This document shows, piece after piece, positions 10,844 through 23,472 of a stretch of DNA of 64,000 nucleotides; the stretch's first letter is position 1, and each line of letters opens with the position of its first letter. This DNA comes from Artocarpus heterophyllus. Its lineage: Eukaryota > Streptophyta > Magnoliopsida > Rosales > Moraceae. The notes beneath the pieces are model-generated. The model saw only the letters and a program-made list of their open reading frames with translations. It was not told the origin of the DNA and ran no database searches. Both the position numbers and the translations under genes were made by a program. The stretch covers positions 25,111,507 through 25,175,506 of the forward strand of contig CM046330.1 of the NCBI GenBank assembly GCA_025403435.1, given 5' to 3'.

Positions 10844-13008
10844 TGTTGCTATAATAAATAACATAAATTAAACGGTTGTATAAACATCATAAATATATGT
10901 TTTGGAATAGTAAACGTGATGCATAATGCATATGAAAAAACACATAAAATATTTTACTTATTCTACGATTATTCAATTTTAATAAATAAAGTGCCGCCAT
11001 AGGGTAGGTCAAATTATTTGTAAATTGAATTGAGATATTCTCAATTAATAAATATATTTAAAATATCTCATATTTTCTATATTTATTAATAATCATTTAT
11101 TTTTGTCTAGATATAATTAACAAATTAATTATATCCTTATGAGTGTAACCCACTATTTTAGATTCTAACAATTTAAATCAAAATTGCTGCCAGGGTATGT
11201 CAATTTTGAAATACATTATAAAATCCTATGTCTTGGAAGCCAACCTTGTTATTGATTTAAATGGATACCCTCCGTAAGGAGGATAAAATCAAAGTATCAC
11301 AAGGCGCTACCCAAATCTCTTAGTGTTGTGCTAATAGTGGAGACCATAGGTTATATTGTCATATTACCTTCTCCCACTCATTATTTTAAAATTATGTGTT
11401 TTATTTTATAAAACATCCTACGTTTTATAATTCTAGTAAATAAAACAAATTTTTAATTACTAGTTTATATTTTTGTATTAATAGAATCCCATCCTATTTA
11501 CACTTACATTATTTGGTTGATTAATAAAATAAATTAAAATTCTATAAAATCAACCTAATTAATTTTAATCTCATTAAGTAATTCCATCATATATTAAATC
11601 ATTTTCTAAACAACTTAAAAAAATGAAATAATATGCAAGTGTATGCATGTCATGTTACAATAACTATAGGTGGGCACTTTCTTAGATGACATGTTATAAT
11701 GTATGAATATGTTATCACAATCATCACATAAAATAATAAGCATAAAAGTAAATAATGGATTTTTGACCAGATCTTTTTAGATAACTAAATTACAACCCAT
11801 AAAAAAATAAAAAATAAAAAATTACAAAGGTCTTCTTGTAATTAAACATAATTCCCAACTCCAATATTGATGGATGTCACCGAGTTAACCATGTAGAAAC
11901 CTGTGGTTTATTTGTTAAAAAAAAAAATCATGGCCCTTGCTAAAATGAGCCCAGCAATCCACTGGGTTACTCAAAGTAACCAAGCCTACTTTTTCTTCTT
12001 CATCACGATTTCTCCAGCGGTTGTAGCTTCATATGCACCGGTCTCTACTAAAACTCTGAGCATACTCGCCGCCATCGTCGTTGCTCCAGCCTGATGACTG
12101 CAACCTCTGCCGGTGAGAACATCTTCAGGGTGCTAGCGAGCCAGACGCATGGCAGTCCTTCCCGTTTCTTCTCCACGGGATTGCAGCAAGAATGCCCAGC
12201 CATGGTTTCTGACGCACGGGGCATCACCGTGCTTCTGTCATACCCACAGGCGGCGCCCTTGGATGCTGCATCGTCGAGCAAAGAGGACGCACGAGGCACA
12301 GCTGCTTTGAGGCGGCTGAGCGCCGCCGCACTTAAGGCCAAGTCTCCTCCGAGCCTTCATCGGAGTCCAACTCCAGTTGGTATGTGCTTCAACGGTAGTT
12401 GGCGGTTGATGCACGTTAATGGAGATTAAAAAAATACAGGCGAGTTTATAGTTTAAACATTCGTGATGATATAGTTGCAGCAAGAGGAAAGAAAGAAAGA
12501 AAAATAGAGTTGTTGGGACATCACAGGTACCATGCATGTAAAAAAATTTTACATGTTAATTTATTTAAAAAAATTTTCACGTGGAGCTAGTATAGCACAG
12601 ATCATCTTTTCACGTGATCAACTTTTTATTTATTTTATTATTATTTTTGTTTAAATGCCTTTTGCACATTAATGTGTATTAATGGCTTTTGCTATGCATG
12701 TTAAAGTGCCTTTTGGTTTTTATTTTTATATTTTGTACCCTTATATATATATAATAAAATAAAAAAACTAATAAAATTACATAAAGCCTATGCCCCTTAT
12801 GGGCTTACACAAATTTGATTTAATAAAAAAAAGAATAAAATTACTAATTCAAAAGGACCATATAATTAATGACAAAAAATCCATTCATAAAATATAATCA
12901 TTCATCACATGAACAAAATAGTAAAAATGTAAAGTGCCCATAAACATGCATCAAGAATATGATATTATCAAAATAAAATCATGTTACTTAAAATTATATA
13001 TGCTATAA
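10844..13008 (-). other. Copia A leader between primer-binding site and gag
   Basis: About 2.2 kb of non-coding leader colinear with 17678-19483 of copia B and 43460-45218 of copia C. It holds the GTGGGAGAAGGTAATATGAC-type block (about 11365) and three CCCTAYGG-type motifs (rc at about 10990, 11195 and 11268), both conserved in the other copies. It differs from them by a GC-rich segment described separately. Confidence 0.75.
12020..12430 (-). other. GC-rich segment of foreign composition in the copia A leader
   Basis: About 400 bp of markedly GC-rich sequence interrupt a leader that is otherwise very AT-rich. Copia B and copia C have only AT-rich sequence at the equivalent place. Open frames exist on both strands: 97 residues at 12048-12341 minus, 99 residues at 12238-12537 minus with a hydrophobic N-terminus, and 111 residues at 12094-12429 plus. 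None shows a family I recognise. The composition suggests a captured host coding fragment, which is an inference. Confidence 0.5.
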
Positions 13009-13023
13009 CCCTCTCTGATGTCA
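13009..13023 (-). promoter_or_regulatory. Degenerate primer-binding site of copia A
   Basis: The minus strand reads TGACATCAGAGAGGG two bases inside the LTR, against TGGTATCAGAGC expected for initiator tRNA-Met. Copia B has the exact core at the same place. Confidence 0.65.
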
Positions 13024-13025
13024 TT

Positions 13026-15145
13026 TGTTAGAATAAAATATTAAACGCAGTGGAAGGAATGGATCATTGACAAACAAAAATTTTTTAAAAAATTTGTTTA
13101 TTCGGAATAGCTATATAATTTTAATTAATAATAGAAAACTTGAAGAATTTTTATAAACTTCTTGAAGACCTATCAGGATATCTTAGCTTTCCTCTTTAAC
13201 ACTACGATTGTCTAGGCCAATCTTTCACATTAATGGAAAAACAAGTGGGTGTCAAATAGTAAGAATAAATTAACCTCACACTTTTCTAGATCTACTATGT
13301 ACTCACCACATGAGACAGCAGATCTTTTTTTTTTTCAAAGAAGAACCCTTAGTCTTTTTCTCTTTGAGTATTCTGTAAAAGTTATGCGAAAGATAAATGG
13401 AGATAATTGTTATCTCTATCTTTTTATGTTTGAGCAGTTAGTTATTTTTTAAATAATTTTAATTTATTTTAAATTTGAAATAACCACTATATCAAATATA
13501 TAGGAAGGGATATGCTCCATATTCCTTATCCTCCTTTACTTTATTTTATTTTTGAAACAAACCACGTATAACGTGATTCTATTTATACATATATATATAT
13601 TGTTTTAAAAATAAGAAAGAGAATCACATGTCATGATTCTAATATATTATATATATATATATATATATATTTAAAAGAGATGCACCTAATATAATATAAA
13701 TCATATTACATATTTACATATAACATAATTAAAATCTTATATATATGTATATAAATTTAAAAATAAATCATATTTATTTAAGAATAGATTTTAAATTAAT
13801 TAATAATTTAATTTTTTGTCCATGTTGGAAATAACAAAATGTGATCCCACCACAAGTGTATCATACACAAAATTAAAATTATATTTAAATAATCTTATTA
13901 GTCAAATATTATCAATTAATTAATTCAAAACATATTTAATTAATCTTATTAATTAAATATAATAAATTAATTCATTCACTAATGCTGAGTTAAATGGGAC
14001 AACATTTATCACATTACATTATGTATCACAGAAAATATTTTTCTATGTCACATTAATAACTTAAGTGTGAAATAATTAATTCAGAATTTAATAATTCTAA
14101 ATTAAATATGTATAATTCATTCTATGCATTAAATCCAATACAGTGTTATATAGGTGGCATTTAGGACCTATGGACCTATAACCTAAGCTCTAATAAATTT
14201 GACAATCAATTAAACTCTTTAATTAATGTGCCAAATTTATTGGTTTTAGTGTTACTTCACTAAAAACTTGAAACTGAACTCTTAAAATTATAGTAAAAAT
14301 TACTCAAAGAAAATTAACGAGTAATCTATTGATATAATCATTACATATAAATCAGTCCTCTATAAATAGTTCATAATAAGAGCTAGGTTTAATTTTCATT
14401 TACCTCTCTTATTACATCTTTATTCTTGAGTTCCAAGAATTCTCCAATGAATAGTTAATTCATAATCTTATTATGAACTAGCGCTTTACTGTCCAAACCT
14501 CGAATCATCACTTAAGAGAGTTATTTTTCTAACTTTCATAAGGAAGGAATGGATTCCGTATCTGTATATTATTATTCCCAACCATTTATTCTATTATGTT
14601 TCTAAGATGCTAAGTTATGATCTGTACTTAGACAAATCTTATCATGTAAGTCAAAAAACATAATGTCATAAATAGGAATGTAATAAATGCTTAGGATTAA
14701 AATGTCAAATATATGATCATCATTGTTATAAATTTAAATATTCCATTTATAACGGATAATTATTAGAGATTTAAAATTTATTTGGTCCAGTTCTATATAA
14801 TCTCATTATATAAAGTACCTTCAATCGAATGTCTCTACATTAATTGCCTAGATAAGACTATTTCATTCTAAATAAGATTGGACCGTATTTGTAATATTTA
14901 ATTAAAGATCTCAAACTTTAATTAATTATTATGGACTATTTAGATTATTATCTATAAATTTTATTCCTAAGCATATAACACTTGTATGCTAAATTTATAG
15001 TCACAGAAATAATCATGGAATATTTTTTATGTTTTATACAAGTATTCATAATACATATAAGCAACCAAAATAATTATAAATATAACTTTATTTATTTATT
15101 AACAATCTGTACAATGTCACAGCTTATAGGGCACCAATCCCAACA
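13026..15145 (-). repeat. 5' LTR of copia A
   Basis: 2120 bp beginning TGTTGGGATTGGTGCCC on the minus strand at 15145 and ending TTCTAACA at 13026. It aligns with the copia B LTRs, with AT-repeat tracts (about 13593-13602 and 13649-13671) and an imperfect stem-loop AGAATCA...TGATTCT at 13620-13640 between them. Confidence 0.88.
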
Positions 15146-15688
15146 ATTTATATATTCTAACTAAAAATATTATGTTTAAGAACAAAGAAAGTTTCATCCA
15201 CAAATATTACTCCTCGTATCTGCTTTACAACAAAAAAAGTTACTTAGAAAATAATTGATCCTAGTCTCTAATAAATGATTTAAATAAATTTGAAAGGACT
15301 AAGCACATAAGATAGCTTTAAGTGTGATTTCATCAAGTAAATAGATAGAGTGTTTAGCATATTGGTTTAAACCAAAACCTATTATTCATACACTATAACA
15401 TGTAAGAACTTTATAAGTGATTTTGATTTAAACCAAGATGCCAAATAGCATGAGAATTCTAAAGTATAAAACAGTTGTGTATAGTGCATTATATTGGTTT
15501 CACGGGAGCATTTAATGTATTTACTTCTTAGAAAGTATTAAACAACTATATAGAAGCATAGCTAATGCGATTTTTTTATTTTAATTTAATTTTTTTTAAG
15601 GAAACAAGACTTTCAGCGAAGAAAACATAACTATGATCTCGAAGATATAAAAACTACCTTTCTTAGTTAGTACAAAATAGGAATACAT
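15146..15688. other. Unique AT-rich stretch between copia A and copia B
   Basis: 543 bp not assigned to either element. Removing copia B and one TACAT joins it to 25431, so it probably belongs to the same ancestral locus as the resistance-gene exon relics at 25.5-26.9 kb. No coding frame is recognised. Confidence 0.5.
15684..15688. repeat. Target site duplication of copia B, left copy (TACAT)
   Basis: TACAT precedes TGTTGGGTTT at 15689 and recurs at 25426-25430 right after the 3' LTR. Confidence 0.88.
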
Positions 15689-16931
15689 TGTTGGGTTTGG
15701 TGCCCTAAAAGCTGTGACATTGTACATATTGATAATAAATAAATAAAGTGATATTTAAAATTATTTTGGTTGCTTATATGTATTATGAATACTTTTATAA
15801 ACATCAAGAAAATTCCATAATTATTTATGTGACTATAAATTTAGCATATAAGTGTTATATGCTTAGAGATAAAATTTATAGATAATAATCTAAATAGTCT
15901 ATAATAATTAATTAAAGTTTGGGATCTTTAATTAAATATTACAAGTATAGTCTAATCTCATTTAGAATGAAATAGACATTATCCGGACTATTAATGCAGA
16001 GACATTAGATTAGAAGCACTTTATATAATGAGATTATATAGGACTGGACCAGATAAATTATGAATCTCTAATAATCATCCGTTACAAATAGAGCATTCAA
16101 ATTTATCAATATGATGATAATATATTTGACAGTCTTAATCCTGAGTGTTTATTAGACTCCTTTTTATGACATTATATTTTTTGACTTGCTTTGTAAGATT
16201 TGTCTAAGCATAGATCATAACTTAGCATCTTGGAAACATAATGTAATAAATGGCTGGGAATAATATTATACAGATATGAAATATATTCCTTCCTTATAGA
16301 AGTTAGAAAAAATAGTTCTCTTGAATGATAATTCAAGGTTTGAACAGTAGAGCGCTCGTTCATAATAAGATTGTGAATTAACTGTTCATTAGAGAATTAT
16401 TGGAACTCAAGGATAAAGATATAATAAGAGAGGTAAACAAAAATTAAACTTAGCTCTTATTATGCTATTTTTGGAGGGCTGACTTATATGTAATGATTAT
16501 ATTAATGAACTACTTGCTAATTTTCTTTCAGTAGTTTTACTATAATCTCAAGAGTCTAGTTTCAAGTTTTTAGTAGAGTAACACTGAAACTAATAAATTT
16601 GGCACATTAATTAAAGAGTTTGATTAATTGTCAAATTTATTGGAGCTTGGGTTATAGGTCCATAGGTTCCCAATGCCACCTTTAAAACACTATATTGGAT
16701 TTAATGCATAGAATGAATTATACATATTTAATTTAAAACTATTGAATTCTGAATTAATTATTTGACACTTAAGATATTAATGTGATACACAAAAATATTT
16801 TCTGTGACACATAATATAATGTGATAAATGTTGTCACATTTAACTGAGTATTAGTTAATTAATTATTATTTTTATCTATTCTTAAATAAATGAGATTTAT
16901 TTTTTTGATATATATATATTAGATTTTATTA

Positions 16932-16964
<33 letters not shown>

Positions 16965-17663
16965 TACATAAACAAACATTTATGTTTGTTTTTCTTTTTA
17001 CTTTATATATATATATATAACGAATCAGTTGTGATTCGTTTAAAAAAAATTAATAAATAAAGGGAAGTTTACATTTTCATACATAAACGTAACTTTATAT
17101 ATATATATATATTAAAAGTTAAACGAATTTTTTTAATTTGTTTTTAGAAAAAAAGGGAAAGAAAAAAGGGAAGAATCATGTAAAAAATATCATTTCCCCA
17201 TATATCTGATATGGTGGTTATTTCAAATTTAAAATTAATTGAAAAATTACTAATGGCTTAGATATAAAAAGGGAGAGATAACAATTATCTCAATAGATTT
17301 TTTATTCATATAACTTTTGCAAAATGCCCAGAGAGAAAAACTATGAGTTTTTCTCTAAAAATAAAATCTGCTATCTCATATATTAAGTACATAGCAGATT
17401 CAGAAAAGTGTAAGAAAAATTCATTCTTACAGTTTGACGCTCACTCATCTTTCCATTGGTGTGGAGGCCTGAATTGGAAGATCGTTGTGTCAAAGAGAAA
17501 AGCTGGGACACTCTAATAGACTTCAAAAAGGTTGGTAAAAATTTTCAAAGCTTTCTATTATTAATTAAAATTAATAGCTATTATCGATGAACAAAGTTTT
17601 CAGAAAATTTTTGTTCGTCAACGATCCGTTCCTTCCACTGCGTTTCGTATTTTAAATCCAACG
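15689..17663 (+). repeat. 5' LTR of copia B
   Basis: Starts TGTTGGGTTTGGTGCCC and ends AATCCAACG, where the last base should be A. It is colinear with 23479-25425, with small indels. TA-repeat tracts lie at about 16935-16964, 17005-17018 and 17095-17112. A perfect 9-bp stem with a GTTG loop lies at 17019-17040. Confidence 0.95.
17019..17040 (+). promoter_or_regulatory. Conserved stem-loop in the family I LTR
   Basis: AACGAATCA pairs with TGATTCGTT around a 4-base loop, directly after a TA tract. The same hairpin occurs in the 3' LTR (about 24780-24801), and variant hairpins occupy the same place in copia C and copia A. It may mark the transcription start or an RNA structure; the role is not known. 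Confidence 0.55.
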
Positions 17664-17665
17664 AA

Positions 17666-17687
17666 TGGTATCAGAGCGCGTTATAAC
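17666..17687 (+). promoter_or_regulatory. Primer-binding site of copia B
   Basis: TGGTATCAGAGC starts two bases after the LTR and matches the complement of the 3' end of plant initiator tRNA-Met exactly in this core. It primes minus-strand DNA synthesis. Confidence 0.9.
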
Positions 17688-19483
17688 ATATATAATTTTA
17701 ATTAAACATGATTTTATTTTGATAATATCATGTGTTTGATGCATGTTTGTGGGCGCTTTATATCTTTGCAATTCTTGTTCATGTGATGAATTGTTATTTA
17801 TGAATGGATTTTTGGTTGTTAATTATATGGTCCTTTTGAATTGATAATTTTATTTTCAGTTTGATTAGATTAATCTGTGTAAACCCATAAAAGGGAATAG
17901 ATTTTTTGTAATTTATTATTATTATTTCTTTTCTTTTTTTTTTTTGCCTTCCTTCACATACCGGCACGCTTCCATCCATGAGAATTGCCTTCATTAATGT
18001 GCATTTAATGCACCAGACGTGCAGATTGAACTACCATATTAAATGTACCTGTAGATGTGGGCCTCTTTAAAAAAAAAAAAAAGAGGTTATAAAGCTTACA
18101 TGATGCACGTGAAAGGCTTAAATTAATTAAAAAAAAGGGAGCTACCTAGCATGTTGATGTGCATAAGTCATTCATAAAAAAAAAAATGTTTAGCCTATTA
18201 GTATAGTGCACGTGAAGTGCACAGAAAAGGCGGCAGATGTTGCATGTGAAGAAGATGAAGAATACGAAGTCCATTGGGTCACTTGGCCCAGTTGAAAACT
18301 TGGGCCTATCAAATCTCAAAGGTAACCCAATAGATTGTTGTATAGTAAACCACCCGATGAAGACTACAAAATTGGAGCAGAAAATTATGTATAAATTACA
18401 AGAAGACCTTTGTAATTTTTTCTTTTCATTTTTTATGGGTTATAATTTAATTATCCAAAAGGACCAGTCAAAAATCCAATATTTATTTTCATGTTTTATT
18501 TTCATGTGATGATTGTGATAACATGTTCATGTATTATAACATGTCATATAAGAAAGTGCCCACTTATAGTTATTGTAACATGACATGCATACACTTACAT
18601 ATTATTTCATTGTGTGTAAAGTGGTTTATAAAATGATTTAATATGTGTTAGAATTAATTTAAAGAAATTAAATTAATTAGGTTGGTTTTATAGAATCTTA
18701 ATTTATTAATCAACCGAATAATGTGAATTTAGTTTTAATAGTTAAGGCTTAGTAAAATTCACATTAATTCTAAGTTATCTAATTTTAAATTGTTTAATAT
18801 TCGGTAACTTAGACAATTCATAATAAATTTAGATTTTTAGAAAATCTGGTAATTTATTGAAGTGTAAATAGAATGGGATTCTACTAACACATAATATAAC
18901 CTAGTAATTAAAAATTGTTTTTATTTACTAGAGTTATGAAACATATGATTTATAAGATAAAACACATCCTTTAAAAATAATGAGTGGGAGAAGGTAATAT
19001 GACAATAGAACTTGCGGTCTCCACTATTAGTACAACACCGTGAGATTTAAGTGGCGCCTCGCGACGTTTTAATTTCATCCTCCCTACGGAGGGTGTCAAT
19101 TTAAATCAATAACAAGGTTGGCTTCTAAGGGATAGGATTTTACAATGTATTTCAAAATTGACCTACCCTACGGCGGTAATTTTGAGTTAAGTTGTTAAAA
19201 TCTAAAATAGTGGGTCACACTCATAAGGATATAATTAAATTGTTACTTATATCTTGACAAAAAATATACGATTATTAATAAATATAGAAAATATGAGATA
19301 TTTTGAATATATTTATTAATTAAGAATGTCTCAATTCAATTCATAAATAATTTCACGATTAGTAAAATATTTTTTGTGTTTTTCATATGCATCATGCATC
19401 ACGTTTACTATTTCAAAACATATATTTATGATATTTATGCAACCATTAAATATATGTCATTTTATTTATTTATTACAGCTATA
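17688..19483 (+). other. Copia B leader between primer-binding site and gag
   Basis: 1.8 kb without a recognised gene. It contains a poly-T tract (about 17931-17946), a copy-variable part (about 17900-18360), then a block conserved with copies A and C from about 18395 to gag. The conserved block includes GAGTGGGAGAAGGTAATATG (18982-19001) and the motifs CCCTACGGAGGGT (about 19082) and CCCTACGGCGG (about 19166). Confidence 0.75.
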
Positions 19484-20375
19484 ATGTCTAATTCAATCAT
19501 CGCTATTCTCTCAAATGAAAAATTAACCGGAGATAATTTTGTCAAGTGGAAGAGTAACATGAACATTGTACTAATTTGCAAAAATTACAAGTTTGTCTTG
19601 ACGGAGGAATGTCCTCCATCGCCTGCTACCAATGCCCCTCGTAATGTACATAAAGCGTATGATCGTTGGATCGAGGCAAATAACAAGGCCCGTTGTTTTC
19701 TTTTGGCTGGCATGTCTGACGTGCTTAGGATGAAGCACGAAAGCATGAAAACTGCTTATGAGATAATGTAGTTTTGCAAGACATGTTTAGCAAGCCTTCT
19801 GAAAAGGCACGCCATGAAGCTGTTGTGGCAGTAATGAATGCCAAAATGAAGGTAGGAATCTCAGTTAGAGAACATGTTCTCAACATGGTTAACTATCTCT
19901 ATGAGGCTGAGGTGAACAGGGCAGTGAGAGATGAAGCTACACAACTGGGGATGATTTTGGAAACCCTCTCTCCTACATTCCTTTAGTTTAAAAGCAACTA
20001 TTTTATGAACAAACTGAAATATAATATGACTGAGTTGCTTAATGAGCTACAAACCTTCAAGTCTATTTCGAAAGAAAAGACTAAAGAAGCTGAGGCAAAT
20101 GTTGTAGAAGCTCAACCTTCCTCTTCTACTCGAAAGAATAAGAAGAGGAAAAGGACTAAAGGAAGTGGTAAGTCTAAGAGTGGAGGGCAATCTAAGAAGA
20201 ACAAAAGCAACAACAACAACAATAGCTCAAAACAACAGAAGCCCAAAGGAAAATGTTTCCATTGCAGCATAGTTGGGCACTGGAAGAGAAACTACAAGAA
20301 GTATCTTCAGGAACTTAAAGAAAAGAAGGACAACAGTAAATCAGATTTACTCATTTTAGAAGCTTGTTTAATTTA
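19484..20375 (+). pseudogene. Copia B gag
   Basis: ATG at 19484 begins MSNSIIAILSNEKLTGDNFV and runs into a TAG at 19769. Gag then continues in another frame (QDMFSKPSEKARHEA) past a TAG at 19984 to the C-terminal part 20005-20376. That part has a Lys/Asn-rich linker and a zinc knuckle CFHCSIVGHWKRNY (about residue 80 of that frame) whose last Cys is Tyr. The family is the copia-type Gag often called UBN2, which binds and packages element RNA. One frameshift, two internal stops and the broken knuckle make it non-functional. Confidence 0.9.
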
Positions 20376-20894
20376 AGATGATACTTCACCTTGGATAATT
20401 GATTCAGGGGCAATAACCATGTTTGTTCTTTTTTGCAGATGCTTAGTTCTTCTAGGAAGCTTGCCGAGGAGGAACAAACGATGAGAGTGGGAACGGGAAA
20501 GGTTGTTTCGGCAAGAGTAGTGGGAATTGTTAAACTTCATTTTAGAAATAAGTTTTTAATTTTGGACTATGTTTATTACATTCCTTGTTTTCGTAGAAAT
20601 TTGATTTCTGTTTCTAAGTTATTTGAACAAATGTTTAATATTTCTTTTAATAATAATTATATTAATATTTCTAGATATGGTTTGAATATTTGTTCTGCGC
20701 ATCTGGAAAATGGGCTTTACACTTTAAGGCCAAAAAAAAAATCACTGCTCAATACCGAAATGTTCAAAGTTGGACAACCAAAACCCAAGAAGCAAAAGAT
20801 TTCTTCTAATAATGAAACATACCTATGGCACCTTAGATTTGGTTATGTTAACCTTGACAGAATTAATAGACTAGTAAAGGATTGTCCTTTATAA
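20376..20894 (+). pseudogene. Copia B protease and GAG-pre-integrase
   Basis: After the gag stop, a WIIDSGA motif (about 20392-20412) marks the aspartic protease active site. The frame is then lost and a 153-residue frame (20433-20894) carries VDYVYYIP-like and NLISVSKLFEQ sequence, ending with the LWHLRFGYVNLDRINRL GAG-pre-integrase motif. The same segments are found in copia A at 9509-10010. The protease is too short and shifted to be active. Confidence 0.88.
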
Positions 20895-21909
20895 GAACTA
20901 AAAGTTAGTTCCCTACCAGTTTGTGAATCTTGTCTTGAAGGTAAAACGACTAAAATGCCTTTCTCTACAAAATGCAAAAGGGCCAAGGAACCACTTGAGC
21001 TAATATTTCGGACATCTGCGGTCTATTGAATGTACAAGCATGTGGTGGTTACAAATATTTCCTCACATTTATTGACGATTATTCAAGGTATGGATACATA
21101 TACCTAATGCAAAGGAAATTTGAAACTTTTGGAAAGTTCAAAGAATTCCAAGGGGAAGCTGAAAAGCAATTAGGAAAGACGGTGAAGACTCTTCGATTTG
21201 ATTGAGGAGGGGAACACCTTGATACTGAATTCAAGGACTATAGATAGAACATGGTATTCTATCACAACTCACCGGCCCTGGAACACCGCAACAAAATGGT
21301 GTTGCAGAGAGAAGAAATCAGACGTTGCTAGATATGGTGAGATCCATGCTCGGCTACTCATCATTATCCACTTTATTTTGGGGATATGCACTACAAACTA
21401 CAGTATATCTTCTAAACGTAGTTCTATCTAAGTCTATCCCAAAAACACCTTTAGAGTTATGGAATGGTTGCATACCTAGTATGTGACATATTCGTATATA
21501 GGGGTGTTCAGCACAAGTGCTAAAAGGAAAGACCAGGAAGCTGGAACCACATTCTAAAGTATGCTTGTTTGTAGGATACCCAAAGGGAACGAGGGGAGGT
21601 TTGTTTTATAGTCCACAAGAAAAGAAGGTATTTGTATCAAGAAATGCCACTTTTTTCGAAAATGATTATATGACAAACTATAAACCTCGTAGCAAAGTTG
21701 TACTTGAAGAGTTACTTTTTGATCAGATTAGACCGCAATCGACAACCGTTGTCGAAGGACAAAATGAGAAGACCACATCTCCAGATTATAATGTCATACC
21801 ACCTCGACGTAGTGGGAGGGTTATGAGACCACCTGCTTGTTACAGGGAAATTGGAGAAGCACATGTTGTTATCTCTGATAATAGTGAGGATGATCCATTG
21901 ACATATTGA
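20895..21909 (+). pseudogene. Copia B integrase
   Basis: VCESCLEGKTTKMPF (zinc-binding half) is followed by FLTFIDDYSRYGYIYL-like core remnants. In a shifted frame near 21255-21470 come [20 protein letters not shown] and [20 protein letters not shown], a hallmark of copia integrase around its catalytic Glu. The C-terminal part with KVCLFVGYPKGTRGGLFYS is in the frame 21517-21909. Several frameshifts and stops separate these blocks. The normal role is cDNA insertion in the nucleus. Confidence 0.88.
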
Positions 21910-22655
21910 TACAATGGAAGATTCTAAAAAGGAAAAATGGCTGGAAGCTGTGAGCCTTGAAATGGAGTCCATGTACTCCAATTCAGTTTAGGAACTTGTA
22001 GACCTACTGGAAGGAATAAAACCCATAGGGTGCAAATAGATTTACAAGAAGAAACGAGGAGTGGATGGGCAAGTTGAGACTTTCAAAGCTAGGCTTGTGG
22101 CAAAGGGTTATACCCGAAAGGAGGGAGTTGACTATGAAGAAACTTTCTCACCCGTAGCTATGCTTAAATCCATTCGGATTCTTTTATCCATTGTTGTTTG
22201 TCTTCATTATGAGATATGGCAATGGATGTCAAAACTGCCTTTTTGAATAGCTATTTTGAGGAAAGCATCTATATGGTGCAATCAGAAGGGTTTGTAGTCA
22301 AAGGTTAAGAGCAAAAAGTTTACAAGTTGTAGAGGTCCATCATGGACTCAAACAAGCTTCAAGATCTTGGAACTTGAGATTTGATGAAGCGATCAAATCT
22401 TATGGTTTTGATCAAAACATTGATGAACCTTGTGTTTACAAGTACATCAAAGGTAAGAAGGTGGTTTTGTTGGTTCTTTATGTAGATGATATCCTACTCA
22501 TTGGGAATGATGTAGGCGTATTATCTGATGTAAAGAAATAGCTCGCCAACCATTTCCAAATGAAAGATTTAGGAGAGGCAAGTTATGTTCTTGGAATCCA
22601 ACTCATAAGAGATCGCAAGAACAAACTGTTGGCGCTGTCTTAGGCATCATATATC
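21910..22655 (+). pseudogene. Copia B reverse transcriptase
   Basis: Blocks in order are KARLVAKGYTRKEGVDYEET (about 22085), FSPVAMLKSIRILLSI, the LKQASRSWN-like block (about 22345), and LYVDDILLIGNDVG at about 22477-22515, where YVDD is the polymerase active site. Stops at about 22244, 22306 and 22541 break the frame. It would copy element RNA into DNA in cytoplasmic particles if intact. Confidence 0.9.
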
Positions 22656-23472
22656 GATAAGGTGCTTATAAGATTTTCGATGCAAAACTCCAAGAAAGGT
22701 AATTTACCTACACGTCATGGAGTTTATCTTTCAAAAGAGCAGTGTCCTAAGACACCTCAAGAGGAAGAAAACATGAGACGGGTACCCTATACATCTGCAG
22801 TGGGAAGTCTAATGTATGCCATGTTGTATACAAGACCTGACATTTGCTATGCGGTGGGTATAATCAGTCGGTATCAATCTAACCCAGGATTAGATCATTG
22901 GGTAGCGGTTAAACATATTCTCAAGTATCTTAGGAGAACGAGAAACTATATGCTAATATATTCTGGTGAGAATTTGATTCCATTGGATACACTAATTCTG
23001 ATTTTCAATCAAACAAAGACACACGTAAATCTACGTCTGGATCAGTGTTTACTTTTGGTGGTGGAGCCATAGTTTGGAGAAGCATCAAACAATCTTGTAT
23101 TGCTGATTCAACTATGGAAGCTAAATATGTGGCTGTTTGTGAAGTAGCTAAAGAAGCTGTTTGGCTCCGTAAGTTATTAAATGATTTGGAAGTCGTTCCA
23201 GACATGGATAAACTACTCACACTGTATTGTGACAACAATGGTACAGTGGCAAATTCAAGAGAACCTAGAAGCCACAAAAGAGGAAAGCATATTGAGAGAA
23301 AATATCATTTGATCAGAGAAATAGTACATTGAGGCTATGTGGAAGTTGTAAAGATAGCGTCGGATAACAATCTTGCCGACCCTTTCACCAAGACGTTACC
23401 TGCTAAGAGCTTCGAGGCACACTTGGAAGACTTAGGTCTTAGAGACATGTCTCACCTACTTTATGACAAGTG
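22656..23472 (+). pseudogene. Copia B RNase H and polyprotein end
   Basis: The frame 22662-23072 holds RRVPYTSAVGSLMYAMLYTR and the DICYAVGIISRYQ block. After a frameshift, the frame 23045-23332 gives SIKQSCIADSTMEAKYVAVC and LYCDNNGTVANSREP, the copia RNase H signature. A stop at 23330 is followed by ADPFTKTLPAKSFEAHLEDL and a GLRDMSHLL tail near 23455. The protein would end at the TGA at 23471-23473. Confidence 0.9.

Larger units (their letters stand above)
1..15145 (-). mobile_element. Copia A, Ty1/copia retrotransposon (family I), 5' part, interrupted by a nested element
   Basis: Reading on the minus strand, the order is 5' LTR (15145-13026), degenerate primer-binding site, 2.1-kb leader, gag, protease and GAG-pre-integrase. 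The LTR element at 235-9503 interrupts here, and the copia sequence then resumes at 234 and runs out of the window at the start of integrase. Order and sequence match copia B base for base over long stretches, so both belong to one family. The rest of pol and the 3' LTR lie outside the window. Many stops make it non-functional. Confidence 0.9.
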
